Below, piece after piece: positions 8,422-17,693 of a stretch of 64,000 nucleotides of DNA. Every line of letters begins with the position of its first letter. Positions within the stretch are counted from its first letter, which is position 1. The stretch is from the NCBI GenBank assembly GCA_021414115.1, contig JAIOPD010000071.1, forward strand, positions 88,123 through 152,122, in the 5' to 3' direction. A program made the position numbers and the translations under genes. Under the pieces are notes generated by a model, which worked only from the letters and a program-made list of their open reading frames with translations, was not told where the DNA came from and searched no databases. This stretch comes from Planctomycetia bacterium. Its GTDB lineage: Bacteria; Planctomycetota; Planctomycetia; Pirellulales; UBA1268.

Positions 8422-9636
8422 TCAGTATCGCCCCTCGAATCCGGCAAATCCACCGTGCACGATCGTGCTCGATCCGGCCGCGATTCCCGAGAGCGACGTC
8501 GGCGACGTGATATCGGTGGGCCACTGGCCGTCGGCCTGGGCGATGTTGCCCACGCCCACGACGCGGTAGCCCATCCACAGGCTCCACTGGTCGGTCACGT
8601 CCCAGGCCACGGCCGTGTCGACCGAACCCAGCCATGAGAAGACACCGAGCGTCGAATGGACCTGCGATGGCGAACCGTCCGCGGTGAAGGTGCCGTAGGT
8701 CCCGTTGGTGCGCACGAGCGAACTCGTGTTGGTGATCGAGTTGCCGCCCACCATGAACTTGGGCACGATGTTGAGCCTCACCATCGGCAAAACCCGCCAG
8801 TCGAACTTGGCGCCGACCTGGGCGCCGTAGATGTTATTGTTCGTCGCGACGTCGAAGTCGAGTCCGCCGAGCGACGGGTCGCCTGTGCCGTTCTGAAGCG
8901 TGAGCGTGTCGCCCACTTGGAAGAAGCGGAAGCCGGCCAGCCACATCAGGTTCACGGCCCGCTCCCGTGGCAGGAACTCGGGCCGATCCCAGAGCGAATA
9001 GACCCAGTTGATCTCGATGTCGTTGACGACGTCGGAGCGGTTGATCTGCTGGGCCGTGGCCCCCGTCAGAAACGTTGCCGCCGGCAGCCCCGCCACCGTC
9101 ACGCCCGACGCCTGCGGAATGGCGTCGATCGCGCCGGCGCCCGACGTCACGCTGCTCGACGTGCCGATGTTGTAGACACCCCAGTAGATGGCCTCGACGG
9201 CGTGCTGCTGCCGCATCCCGAACCACCGGCCCAGATGCAGATCGATGCCGCCGGGCCAGTTCGCCGCCGCATCGGCCGTCGTGAGTTGCGTGCCGCCAAG
9301 CGGCCGCATCGTGGCGGTCCCCGCCGGCAGCGTGCGGGTCATCACCAGGCCACTGGCGCCGGCGAACCATCGTGGCCACGACTTGGCGAGGCCCGAGCCG
9401 ATGCCCACGGGCATCGCCGCGAAGGTGTCGCGATCGAGCGGGTCGGCGACGTACATCGGCGACGGGAGCGTCGTGTCGGGGCCGCTGTCGGCCATCATCA
9501 CCGCCTGGTCAACGGTGGCATCGGTCGGCTCCTCCGCGAACGAGGGCCCGATCACCGCGCACGCCGCCGACACGGCCGCCCAGAGCATGGGGCGAACCGA
9601 TACACCGCGTCGCTCGAGGGTCTCGGACTGTCGCAT
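8422..9636 (-). CDS. BBP7-family outer membrane beta-barrel protein
   Basis: 404 aa with a signal peptide (about residues 14-35, ending SFAEE). The body is rich in alternating aromatic/hydrophobic strands typical of a beta barrel: an RWFAGASGLVMTRT opening, repeated turns with G/N/S, LMWLAGFRFFQVGD, YGAQVGAKFDWR and a C-terminal strand ending in GRY. The order YWGVYNIG, WVYSLWDRPE, NLMWLAGFRFFQVGDTL and AQVGAKF matches the planctomycete-specific BBP7 family. Function is unknown, presumably surface or porin-like. This is one of the better taxonomic clues in the window. Confidence 0.8.
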   Translation of the reverse strand: MRQSETLERRGVSVRPMLWAAVSAACAVIGPSFAEEPTDATVDQAVMMADSGPDTTLPSPMYVADPLDRDTFAAMPVGIGSGLAKSWPRWFAGASGLVMTRTLPAGTATMRPLGGTQLTTADAAANWPGGIDLHLGRWFGMRQQHAVEAIYWGVYNIGTSSSVTSGAGAIDAIPQASGVTVAGLPAATFLTGATAQQINRSDVVNDIEINWVYSLWDRPEFLPRERAVNLMWLAGFRFFQVGDTLTLQNGTGDPSLGGLDFDVATNNNIYGAQVGAKFDWRVLPMVRLNIVPKFMVGGNSITNTSSLVRTNGTYGTFTADGSPSQVHSTLGVFSWLGSVDTAVAWDVTDQWSLWMGYRVVGVGNIAQADGQWPTDITSPTSLSGIAAGSSTIVHGGFAGFEGRY

Positions 9637-9834
9637 GGCACCGCCAATCAGAACGAACGGATCTGCCTCTCTGCCGGCAGGCTCGGGGCGGCGGAGAGTC
9701 AGATAAATGGTGCCCGACCGTCAATCCCTGTTTCTTGCCCACCTTCGAATAAAACACCGACTAAACTCTTCTTCTCAGCAGCCCCTCGCCGGGCCAGCCC
9801 GTTCCTCCCACGACATTCCGGCAAACTGCGCAGA

Positions 9835-11232
9835 ATGCGAAAGCGACGATCGCAACGACGAGCCGGCGCGGCCGACCGCGATCGCGTACTCGCGTGGCTC
9901 GATGGCCGCATCAACTACGAGCGGGTGCCGGCAAAGGGGCGGCAGGAGGCGGCCTTCGGCCTCACCCGCATGCGGCGACTGCTGGCCAGGCTCGGCGACC
10001 CACACCTGCACTATCCGGTCGCCCACGTGGCTGGAACCAAGGGCAAGGGTTCGACGGTGGCGATGCTCGCCGCCATCCTCGAGGAGTCGGGCCACCGTGT
10101 GGGCCGGTACATGTCGCCTCACGTGCATACCCTCGAGGAACGGATCTCGATCGATGGCGATTCGATCTCCCGGACCGATCTCGTGGCGGCGTTCGAGGAG
10201 GTCATTCCGGCCGTCGATGCCCTCGACGATGCCGCCCGCCGCCGTGGACGGGAGGGACTGACCTGGTTCGAGGTGGTCACCGCCGTCGCAATGCTGCACT
10301 TCGCCCGGAGTCAGGTCGACGTCGCCGTGCTCGAAACCGGCCTCGGTGGCAGGCTCGACGCGACGAACGTGTCGCATCCGCTCGTCACGGTCATCACGAG
10401 TATCAGCCTCGATCACATGAAACTGCTTGGTCCCACGATCACCAAGATCGCCGGCGAGAAGGCCGGGATCATCAAGCGTGGCTGCCCGGTGATCTCGGGA
10501 GTCATGCAGCCGACGGCTCGCCGTGTGATCGCCGACACGGCCGCCCGCCGCCGCGCGCCACTGCTGCAACTCGGCCGCGACTTCACCGTCCGCTACCATC
10601 CCCCAGCGACTCCCGCCGAGGCCCTCTGCGGGGCGTCGTTCGAGATCGCCCCACCGCATGCCGCTGCCACGGAGCGTCTCACATCTTCCATGCCTGGCCG
10701 GCACCAGGCCGACAACGCGGCACTCGCGGTGGTGGCCGCATTGCAGCTCGACGCCCGCGGGGTTCACACGCCGCGGCAGGCCGTCGCCCGCGGCCTCTCT
10801 CGGGCACGGCTGCCGGCCCGCATCGAGACCGCGGGACAGCGGCCACTCGTGATCGTCGATGCCGCCCACAACGTCGCCTCCATGGAGTCGCTGCTGGAGA
10901 CGCTTCGCCCCGTGCTGGCCGCGCATCGGCGGCGGGCCCTCGTCTTCGCCGCCAGCGGCGACAAGCAAGTCGAGAAGATGCTCGGCACCGCAACCGGGCT
11001 CTTCGAGCATGTCATCCTCACCCGCTATCTCCGCAATCCACGGGCTGCATCGCTCGACCGCCTGCGGGCCGCATGCCACCAGGCACGGCTGCCACGACCG
11101 GAGGCGGCAGCGTCTCCCTCCGAGGCGCTGGCGCTGGCCCGCTCACGCGTCGGGCCGGGCGGAATGATCGTCGTCGCGGGGAGTTTTTTCCTCGCCGCCG
11201 AAGTCGGGATCGAGGGGCGTGACCGGGCCTGA
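9835..11232 (+). CDS. folC: Folylpolyglutamate synthase / dihydrofolate synthase
   Basis: Mur-ligase-family enzyme that adds glutamate to dihydropteroate or folate. The ORF track gives a frame from 8656, but the first 393 codons are antisense to the BBP7 gene. The ATG at 9835 (MRKRRSQRRAG) yields 465 aa, the usual length. Motifs: P-loop HVAGTKGKGSTV, the MSPHVHTLEERI block, LETGLGGRLDATNV, ITSISLDHMKLLG with the metal-binding His, EKAGIIKRG, and the C-terminal domain DAAHNVASM. Its last 90 bp overlap the 3' end of the convergent protease gene. Confidence 0.93.
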   Translation: MRKRRSQRRAGAADRDRVLAWLDGRINYERVPAKGRQEAAFGLTRMRRLLARLGDPHLHYPVAHVAGTKGKGSTVAMLAAILEESGHRVGRYMSPHVHTLEERISIDGDSISRTDLVAAFEEVIPAVDALDDAARRRGREGLTWFEVVTAVAMLHFARSQVDVAVLETGLGGRLDATNVSHPLVTVITSISLDHMKLLGPTITKIAGEKAGIIKRGCPVISGVMQPTARRVIADTAARRRAPLLQLGRDFTVRYHPPATPAEALCGASFEIAPPHAAATERLTSSMPGRHQADNAALAVVAALQLDARGVHTPRQAVARGLSRARLPARIETAGQRPLVIVDAAHNVASMESLLETLRPVLAAHRRRALVFAASGDKQVEKMLGTATGLFEHVILTRYLRNPRAASLDRLRAACHQARLPRPEAAASPSEALALARSRVGPGGMIVVAGSFFLAAEVGIEGRDRA

Positions 11233-12579
11233 CAGACCGTCGATCGCACGGGCAAGAATCGGATCGATCTCGCGCGGCAGGCCGCGCGGTGCGGGCGGCA
11301 GGCCGCCGCCCGCTGAAACCGGCCCGGAGGCATCCCGAAACCGCCGCCATGCGTGGAGCCGCGTGACCGCCTCCGCGGGAGGCGCGACTTCGTAGCCGGG
11401 ATCCGGCGAGACGCCCCACGCACCGTCGTCATCATCGCCGCTCCGGCGGTGGATGTTGACCCGACTCGGCCGCAGATACTCCGACGTGGTCAGTTTCAGA
11501 AGCCCCCGGTCATCGGACAACGGCAGGATCGCCTGCACGGTCCCCTTGCCGAAGGTCCGGCTACCGATGATGGCGGCCCGCCCCGCATCCTGCAGGCATC
11601 CAGCGACGATCTCGGCCGCGCTGGCGGTCAGGCCGTCGACGAGCACCATCAGCGGAACATCGGGAAGGGTGGTGCCGGGGCTCGCGCGGCGTGTGTCGAG
11701 GGAAGCGGCTTCGGCCGACGAGCCGCTCGTGCGGCGGCCACGCGTGTGAACGATCACTCCCTCGTCCAGAAAGAGGTCGCAGACATCCACGGCCGCCGAC
11801 AGCAGCCCCCCCGGATTTCCGCGCAGGTCGAGCACCAGTCCACGAACGATCCCCGTGGCGGCGATCGCATCGGTCGCGGCCTTCAGTTCCCCCGCCGTTC
11901 GCTCGCCGAACGTCGTGATCCGGACCAGCGCGATGCCCGGAGCCCCCTCGATCATCCACTCCCAGCCGCCATCCGGTAGCCGCCGATCGCCGAGCACGCT
12001 CTCCGTCTTGATCACTTCGCGGACGAGCGTGACGTCACGCCGTTCGCCGTCGTCCCGGGCCCCCGCTTCCGGGTCGAGCGTCGGCGGCCACGGGGCGGCG
12101 GGTCGCACGATCCCGAGGACCACGGTCTCCCCGATCGTGCCCCGCAACCGTCCGACGATCTCGCGCAGTACGACGCCGGCGGTCGGCTTGCCATCGATCT
12201 GCTCGATGCGATCACCCGCCCGGACACCGGCCCGCCAGGCCGGCGAATCGACGACGGGCGTGGCCACGATCGGTTCGCGGGTCGCCTCGTCGATCATGAG
12301 TTCGAGCCCCACGCCGCCAAACTTCTGGTCGAGCGCCGCCTCCAGGTCCCTGCGGTCCTCGCCACGGATGTAGGCCGAATGCTCGTCAAGCTCCGACATC
12401 GCGGCATCCACCGCGGCATCGAGGAGCTGGCCGTGATCGACGCGCTCGAGGTACGAAGCGTCGATGTGCGCGAGCACTTCGCCGAAGCGACGGCCGGCCG
12501 CCGACTGCTCCCGGACCACAAAGGCCGCGAGGCAGGTGAAGCAGATCACGACGAGCAGGACGAAGTTGCGGTTGGGCAC
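11143..12579 (-). CDS. C-terminal processing protease, S41 family, with PDZ domain
   Basis: 478 aa with an N-terminal membrane anchor (FVLLVVICFTCLAAFVV). A PDZ domain (about residues 85-190) contains FGGVGLEL and SPAWRAGVRAGDRIEQIDG. The S41 core (about 215-400) has LVLDLRGNPGGLLSAAVDVCD, the serine nucleophile in GLTASAAEIVAG and the general-base lysine in GSRTFGKGTVQ. The C-terminal about 90 residues are Pro/Gly/Asp-rich and probably disordered. The 3' end overlaps folC by 90 bp tail to tail. Probable role: periplasmic tail-specific proteolysis. Confidence 0.9.
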   Translation of the reverse strand: MPNRNFVLLVVICFTCLAAFVVREQSAAGRRFGEVLAHIDASYLERVDHGQLLDAAVDAAMSELDEHSAYIRGEDRRDLEAALDQKFGGVGLELMIDEATREPIVATPVVDSPAWRAGVRAGDRIEQIDGKPTAGVVLREIVGRLRGTIGETVVLGIVRPAAPWPPTLDPEAGARDDGERRDVTLVREVIKTESVLGDRRLPDGGWEWMIEGAPGIALVRITTFGERTAGELKAATDAIAATGIVRGLVLDLRGNPGGLLSAAVDVCDLFLDEGVIVHTRGRRTSGSSAEAASLDTRRASPGTTLPDVPLMVLVDGLTASAAEIVAGCLQDAGRAAIIGSRTFGKGTVQAILPLSDDRGLLKLTTSEYLRPSRVNIHRRSGDDDDGAWGVSPDPGYEVAPPAEAVTRLHAWRRFRDASGPVSAGGGLPPAPRGLPREIDPILARAIDGLSGPVTPLDPDFGGEEKTPRDDDHSARPDA

Positions 12580-12591
12580 GGGGCGGGTGAT

Positions 12592-13896
12592 TCAGTGGAC
12601 TCTGCGGGCCATGGCGGCCGCGGGCTCGAAGGAACTGGAGTCGTCGAAACAAAAGCCCTTGGGGATGACGGTCACGCCTGCAGGCGAGACTGTCAAGCCC
12701 CGGGCGGCATCCTGCTCGGGATCGACACCGACCGTCACCCCCGGCGGAATGCGGACGTCCTTGTCGACGATCGCCCGGTGAACCACGGCGTGGCGGCCGA
12801 TGTCGACACCCTCGGACACGATGCTCTCGTCGATTCTCGCGAAACTGTTGACTCGTACGCCGGGCCCGATGATCGAGCGGCTCACGCGGCCGCCCGAGAT
12901 GATGGCTCCGGGGCAGACGAGGCTATCGGTCGCCTCGCCCCGCCGGGCGGCGGGCCCTTCTTCCGCGAACACGAACTTGGGCGGCGGGTAGGCGGGATGG
13001 TGGGTGCGGATCGGCCAGTGCTCGTCGTAGAGATTGAGCTGCGGGTCGACCTCGACGAGATCCATGTTGGCCTCGTAGTAGGCGTCGACGGTGCCCACGT
13101 CGCGCCAGTAGGCCTCGCGCTTGCGGTTCTCATCGCGGAACGGAAAGACGTGCACCGCATGAGTGTGGATGATCCGGGGCAGCAGGTCATGGCCGAAGTC
13201 GTGGCGGCTCTGGCCGTCGCCGGCGTCGAGGCGGAGCTGCTCGAGGAGAAAATCGGACCTGAAGCAGTAGATGCCCATCGAGGCGAGGCACATCCCGGGG
13301 CTGCCGGGCAGCGGCGGCGGATCCTCGACCTTCTCGTGAAACTGCCGCACCCGCGAAGAGCCATCGACCTCCATCGTGCCGAAGTCGCCGGCCATTTCGC
13401 GGGCGACCGGCAGGCCGGCGATCGTCACATCGGCACCGCTCTCCTCGTGTGCTTCGATCAGCGACTGGTAGTTCATCTTGTAGATGTGGTCGCCGGCGAG
13501 GACGACCACCAGTCGTGGCGCCGCCATCTCGAGCGAATAGATGTTTTGGTAGACGGCGTCGGCAGTGCCGAGATACCAGTGGTCGTCGACCCGCTGCTGG
13601 GGCGGGAGCACGTCGAGAAACTCGCCGAGGTCGCGACAGAAGAGCCGGTGCCATCCGAGATTCAGGTGGCGATCGAGACTCCGGGCCTTGTACTGCGTCA
13701 GCACGAGCAGTCGCCGCAGGCCGCTGTTGAGACAGTTGGAAAGCGCGAAGTCGATGATCCGGTAGGTGCCGCCGAACGGCACGGCGGGCTTGGCGCGGTC
13801 GCGGGTGAGCGGGTCGAGCCGTGCGCCACGGCCGCCGGCCAACACCACGGCCACCACGTCTCGCATGCGGGTCAGATCGACGTCTCGAGAACGCAT
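12592..13896 (-). CDS. glgC: Glucose-1-phosphate adenylyltransferase
   Basis: Makes ADP-glucose, the donor for glycogen synthesis. The protein opens with VVAVVLAGGRGARLDPLTRDRAKPAVP, the nucleotide-binding and effector region, then RIIDFALSNCLNSG, WYLGTADAVYQNI, LAGDHIYKMNY, YWRDVGTVDAYYEANMDLV and a C-terminal left-handed helix domain (CPGAIISGGRVSRSIIGPGV). The track starts at 13983, but the ATG at 13896 (MRSRDVDLTRMRD) fits the family. It is 12 bp downstream of the protease gene on the same strand, so the two may share a transcript. Confidence 0.93.
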   Translation of the reverse strand: MRSRDVDLTRMRDVVAVVLAGGRGARLDPLTRDRAKPAVPFGGTYRIIDFALSNCLNSGLRRLLVLTQYKARSLDRHLNLGWHRLFCRDLGEFLDVLPPQQRVDDHWYLGTADAVYQNIYSLEMAAPRLVVVLAGDHIYKMNYQSLIEAHEESGADVTIAGLPVAREMAGDFGTMEVDGSSRVRQFHEKVEDPPPLPGSPGMCLASMGIYCFRSDFLLEQLRLDAGDGQSRHDFGHDLLPRIIHTHAVHVFPFRDENRKREAYWRDVGTVDAYYEANMDLVEVDPQLNLYDEHWPIRTHHPAYPPPKFVFAEEGPAARRGEATDSLVCPGAIISGGRVSRSIIGPGVRVNSFARIDESIVSEGVDIGRHAVVHRAIVDKDVRIPPGVTVGVDPEQDAARGLTVSPAGVTVIPKGFCFDDSSSFEPAAAMARRVH

Positions 13897-14122
13897 CGCA
13901 GAGCCTATTACAGGAACCCGCCTCGGATGTGCATGACTATACGGCCGCCGTCCAATCCAGGACGACTCGGGACCGCTTCCCAAGAACCCCGCACCCTGAC
14001 GACCCAGGCCCGCGGCGGCGGGGAATCCCGGAAATCAGCGGCCCAAAGCGATCTGGCAGGTGAGACGGGCATTCCTTAGCATCCTCCGCCCCGCGTGCCA
14101 GTTGTCCGACTGGAACGACCGT

Positions 14123-14150
14123 CGGTGCCAGCATCCGGATGCTGGCACCG
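14123..14150. promoter_or_regulatory. Perfect 28-bp palindrome upstream of LysM gene
   Basis: The 14-bp half-site CGGTGCCAGCATCC is followed directly by its exact reverse complement, giving a perfect 28-bp dyad with no spacer. It lies 20 bp upstream of the ATG at 14171 and in the divergent gap to glgC. It could be an operator for a dimeric regulator, or a 5'-UTR hairpin just above the ribosome site. Confidence 0.5.
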
Positions 14151-14170
14151 TTCCCTGAGGAAGAAGTGCC

Positions 14171-15661
14171 ATGGCTAGCCGCTCCAAGCATTCAAGCCGC
14201 TCGGACCGGGATTCCGACTCGATGGAGGCGCTCAAGCCCCTCGTCGTTCTCGTGCTCTTCGGCACCATTCTCTACGGCGCGTATTCCGTGGTGCAGAAGG
14301 GTCCCTCGAGCACGACCGAGGATCCCGCCGCTCACGCAGCGATCGCGCCGGCCTTCACGCCCCCCGCGGTGGACCTGACGACTGCGGCCACTCCCGCGCC
14401 GCCCGCTGCTCCGCCGTTGATCGCTCCCCCGCCCGCTGCTCCTCCCCTGATCGCTCCGCCTGTCGCCGTGGCGGCGACTCCTGGAGTGGCGGTTCCCGTG
14501 GCCGCGCCTCCTGTTGCCGCGCCGACTCCGCTCGCCGCGAGCGCGGCATTTCCGCCCACAGCCTCGATGCCGGCGCCGAACGATCCCCTTGCGGCCGCCA
14601 TGCCGGCGCCGCCGACGATGCCCCCGCCGCCACCCTTGCCGGCCCAAGCGCCTGCCGCCGCGCCGCTCGAGACGGCGGCCATCGCTGCGGCTGCCGCAGG
14701 AGCCGGGGCGGCACTCGGCGCCGCAGCCGGTGACGAACCGGCCCGGATGTCGCCCGCGGCGCCTACCTACCTCACCGCAGAATCGGCACCGCCCCCCTTG
14801 CAGGCTCCTGCGGCAACGGTGACACCCGATCCCACGCCTGCCGGTAATGCCTTCGATCGCCCCGACCGATTCGCGACGCTCTCGACGGCGGCTCCCGTCA
14901 CGCCGGCATCGCTGCCTCCAGGCACGCTCGCGCCGCCATCATCCGCGGCGACCGGCTCATCTGCCGCCTTCGCGACGGCCTGGGCAGACGCCCATGAGAA
15001 ACTCGGCGCCGGCCGCTACGGCGAAGCGCTCGCCGCGCTCTCCGTGTGGTACGACGATCCATCGCTCGGTCTCGAGGAGAGCCAGCGTCTCGAGGATCTG
15101 CTCGGCCAGCTCGCGGGAACGGTCATCTACTCGCAGCAGGATTTGCTGCTCCCGCCCCATGTCGTCGCGGCAGGAGAGACGCTCCCGGCGATCGCCGCTC
15201 CGCTTGGCGTGTCGTGGGAGCTGCTCGGCAAGATCAACGGCATCATGGATCCGCAGCGGCTCACCCCGGGCGAACACGTGAAGGTCATCCGCGGTCCGTT
15301 CGACGCCGTCGTCAGCGTCTCGCGGCGGCGGCTGAGCCTCCAACTCGGCGGCAACTACGCGGGGAGCTTCCCCGTGGTGATCGGCCGCCAGTTCCTCGGC
15401 CGCGTGGGCGGTTCGATCCCGGTCGTCGAGGTGCGCCGCGGCTCCGGTCGCGACGTGCAGTCCGCGGCGGCTACGAGTCCCGAACTCACCTCCACGAAGG
15501 CGTCGATCCTGTTGGGCGAAGGATTCGTGATCGAAGCCGTCGAAGATCCGGGCGTGGTCAGCGACAGCTCTCCCGCCACGAGTCTTGTCGTGTCGGTCCG
15601 CGATCTCGACGAGCTCCTCGACATCCTCGGCCCCGGCGCGCGGGTGCTCGTCCGGCAGTGA
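14171..15661 (+). CDS. Membrane-anchored LysM protein with degenerate L,D-transpeptidase-like domain
   Basis: 496 aa. A short basic N-terminus is followed by one membrane helix (about residues 19-37, LKPLVVLVLFGTILYGAYSVV) and a long Ala/Pro-rich linker to about residue 270. A helical segment (AFATAWADAHEKLGAGRYGEAL) precedes a LysM-type domain (VVAAGETLPAIAAPLGVSWELLGKINGI). The C-terminal about 110 residues follow the YkuD outline (strands, FPVVIGR, ending ILGPGARVLVR). The catalytic HG and S-x-GC-R motifs are absent; the corresponding places read ILLGEG and ATSLVVSVRD. It is probably a cell-wall-binding protein without transpeptidase activity. The ribosome site is GAGGAAG. Confidence 0.7.
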   Translation: MASRSKHSSRSDRDSDSMEALKPLVVLVLFGTILYGAYSVVQKGPSSTTEDPAAHAAIAPAFTPPAVDLTTAATPAPPAAPPLIAPPPAAPPLIAPPVAVAATPGVAVPVAAPPVAAPTPLAASAAFPPTASMPAPNDPLAAAMPAPPTMPPPPPLPAQAPAAAPLETAAIAAAAAGAGAALGAAAGDEPARMSPAAPTYLTAESAPPPLQAPAATVTPDPTPAGNAFDRPDRFATLSTAAPVTPASLPPGTLAPPSSAATGSSAAFATAWADAHEKLGAGRYGEALAALSVWYDDPSLGLEESQRLEDLLGQLAGTVIYSQQDLLLPPHVVAAGETLPAIAAPLGVSWELLGKINGIMDPQRLTPGEHVKVIRGPFDAVVSVSRRRLSLQLGGNYAGSFPVVIGRQFLGRVGGSIPVVEVRRGSGRDVQSAAATSPELTSTKASILLGEGFVIEAVEDPGVVSDSSPATSLVVSVRDLDELLDILGPGARVLVRQ

Positions 15662-15679
15662 CTGCGGCCCCGCGGCCCG

Positions 15680-16582
15680 TCACGCCCAGAGGTTCACCGG
15701 GTATTCCCCGGCCTCCACGAGTGCCGCGATGCTCCGCTGCACGATCGCCTTGTCTTCACTGTAGGTGGCGCCAAACCACGACGCCGTCGTCCGCAGCACC
15801 TCGCAGGTCGCCTGCCCCGACTTCACGAGCTGGCCGACCGACATCGGGATGTAACACTCGCTCTTCTGCTCGGCGGCGTGCGTGGCGAGAAATTCGCGAA
15901 AGCAGCCGTCGAGTTGGCCGAACACGTGCGGCGTGAAGCCCCACATGTTCATCGACACCGGTTCCTTGCCCGTGAGCACGGTCACGCCCGCAGGGCCGCC
16001 ATCCTCGGCGCCGGCGGCTGTCCGGCGGACCTGCGTCAGCTCCCGAATGTCGGTGAGGAAGCCCCGGTCGTCGGTCTGACACACGCCCCGCGCGACCGTG
16101 CCGTGTTCGGAGAGCGTGTTCTCGAGCGTGAAGCCGACCATGCAGTAGGCCGACGATTCGACGGTCAGATTCGCCAGCCTTCCGCCCAGCACGGCGAAGG
16201 AATCACGGCCGTAAAAATCATCGGCGTTGATCATGGCGAACGGCGTGGCAATGGCGTCCTTGCCGCAGAGGACCGCGTGGGTCGTGCCCCAGGGCTTCGT
16301 GCGGCCTGCGGGCAGCGTGAAGCCCGCGGGCAGCATGTCGAGCGTCTGAAAGACGCAGTCGGCATCGATCCGGCCGGTGAACCGGCTCAGCACCCGGTCG
16401 CGAAAATCACGCTCGAAGTCGGGCCGGATCACGAACACGACCCGGCCGAACCCCGCGCGGGCGGCATCGAACACGGAGTAGTCGAGGATCGTCTCCCCCG
16501 ACGGGCCCATCGGGTCGATCTGCTTGAGGCCGCCGTACCGGCTGCCCATGCCGGCGGCGAGGATCATGAGTGTCGGTTTCAT
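15680..16582 (-). CDS. Sugar-phosphate nucleotidyltransferase family protein
   Basis: 300 aa from the ATG at 16582 (MKPTLMILAAGMGSRYGGLKQID); the track extends it upstream by 64 codons without support. The N-terminal AAGMGSRYGGLKQ is the nucleotide-binding loop of the NTP_transferase family, followed by GETILDYSVFDA and the metal-site region MINADDFYGRDSF. Planctomycetes and Firmicutes carry relatives annotated as nucleotidyltransferases of the UTP-glucose-1-phosphate uridylyltransferase type. The substrate is not determinable from sequence. It converges on the LysM gene with an 18-bp gap. Confidence 0.82.
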   Translation of the reverse strand: MKPTLMILAAGMGSRYGGLKQIDPMGPSGETILDYSVFDAARAGFGRVVFVIRPDFERDFRDRVLSRFTGRIDADCVFQTLDMLPAGFTLPAGRTKPWGTTHAVLCGKDAIATPFAMINADDFYGRDSFAVLGGRLANLTVESSAYCMVGFTLENTLSEHGTVARGVCQTDDRGFLTDIRELTQVRRTAAGAEDGGPAGVTVLTGKEPVSMNMWGFTPHVFGQLDGCFREFLATHAAEQKSECYIPMSVGQLVKSGQATCEVLRTTASWFGATYSEDKAIVQRSIAALVEAGEYPVNLWA

Positions 16583-16616
16583 GCGGCGAAAGATAGCACA
16601 AGCGGTCCGGCCCTTT

Positions 16617-17562
16617 GAAACCGCATCCGATTTTGGTGGATCGCCTGACGCGGGCCCGAGTGGTGGGTCGGGGCTGCCCGTGCCCCGCGAGCCGGACGTT
16701 CGCGTCGGGCATCCTGCCCGCCGCTCACTCGGACGCCGCCTGCGCTTCGCCATCCTGGCTGCGATTGGCGGCATACGCCGGCTCTCGGGGCACGGGCAGC
16801 CCCTCGCGGGTTCTCGGTTGGGTCCGTTGCTGCTGGGGAAGCCCGGAGCGCGAGCGACGGGTATCCGGGTCGTGACCCTGGCCAGCGGCGGGGAGCCGTT
16901 TGAGGTTGAGGACGGAGCTCTCGCGGAGAAGCTTCTTCACTAGATCGCGTCTGAAATAGGCCTAGCGCCCTCTGCGCAGGATGGGTAGCGTGGGCACCTG
17001 CAAGGAGGTGTCCATGAAGCCGTATTCAAAAGAGTTCCGCGGCGAGGTGCCGGCGGCCTGCGATCGCGGTCGTGGGACGCGCGAGGTTGCCACGCACTTC
17101 AACGGCAGCGAGTCGTAGGTTCGCCTCGTCAAACAGGAGCGTCGCGAACTCAACAAGATTGCGCCGTGCCTGACGCGACGGCGCACGCCCTCATGGGCGG
17201 CAAGATCGCCGAGGCTCCTCGAGCGTGCGCTGATCCCCGTCAGGAAGCCCCAAGCGCCAGCGCGGGGAATATGTCCTCCACGTCGAACGGCTCCCCGCCA
17301 TCAACACGGTCGCGTCGCGTTTACCCGTCGCTCGCGCTCCGGGCTTCCCCAGCAACCGGCACCATCGAGTACCCGCGAGGGGCTGCCCGTGCCCCGAGAG
17401 CCGGCGTTGCTGGCCAGCGTAGGCAGGATGCCGAAGCGCAGGCAGCATCGAGTGAGTGAAGCCCAGGATGGGCGGAACGAACGTCGGGCTCTCGGGGCAC
17501 GGGCAGCCCCGACCCACCACTCGGGCCCCCTTTAGGCGACAAACCAAAATCGGATGCGCTCT
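16617..17562. repeat. Nested inverted-repeat structure around IS630-type debris
   Basis: This 1.1-kb gene-free stretch holds outer arms (about 16617-16702 and 17479-17562) that are close reverse complements of each other, both containing GGGTCGGGGCTGCCCGTGCC. Inner arms (about 16771-16867 and 17321-17410) are also inverted copies, containing GAAGCCCGGAGCGCGAGCGA. The inner unit recurs at 19.17 kb and 27.35 kb, so it belongs to a dispersed family. A dead transposase fragment lies between the arms. Confidence 0.75.
17013..17225 (+). pseudogene. IS630-type transposase N-terminal remnant
   Basis: Starting at an ATG preceded by GGAGGTG, the plus strand reads MKPYSKEFRGEVPAACDRG, then GTREVATHFNGSES, an in-frame TAG, and VRLVKQERRELNKIAPCLTRRRTPSWAA. 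This is the helix-turn-helix start of IS630-family transposases. The normal tryptophan after SES appears mutated to a stop. The rest of the transposase is missing, so it is a decayed fragment. Confidence 0.65.
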
Positions 17563-17693
17563 AGCACTGCGGGCCCGCGGCGCGTGTGCGCCGCGGGCCC
17601 GTTCGTGTCGTGCGTGGGCCCCTGGTGGACCGCTCACACCCTGATTCGCGCCGGCCGACTTTGAGGCACGGTCGCGGCGATTCGCTCAGCGGC

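Noticed and set aside
8656-9834. N-terminal 393 codons of the 858-aa track ORF
   Set aside because: They are antisense to the BBP7 gene; FolC starts at 9835.
12379-14079. 566-aa plus ORF opposite glgC
   Set aside because: Shadow; GlgC motifs are complete on the minus strand.
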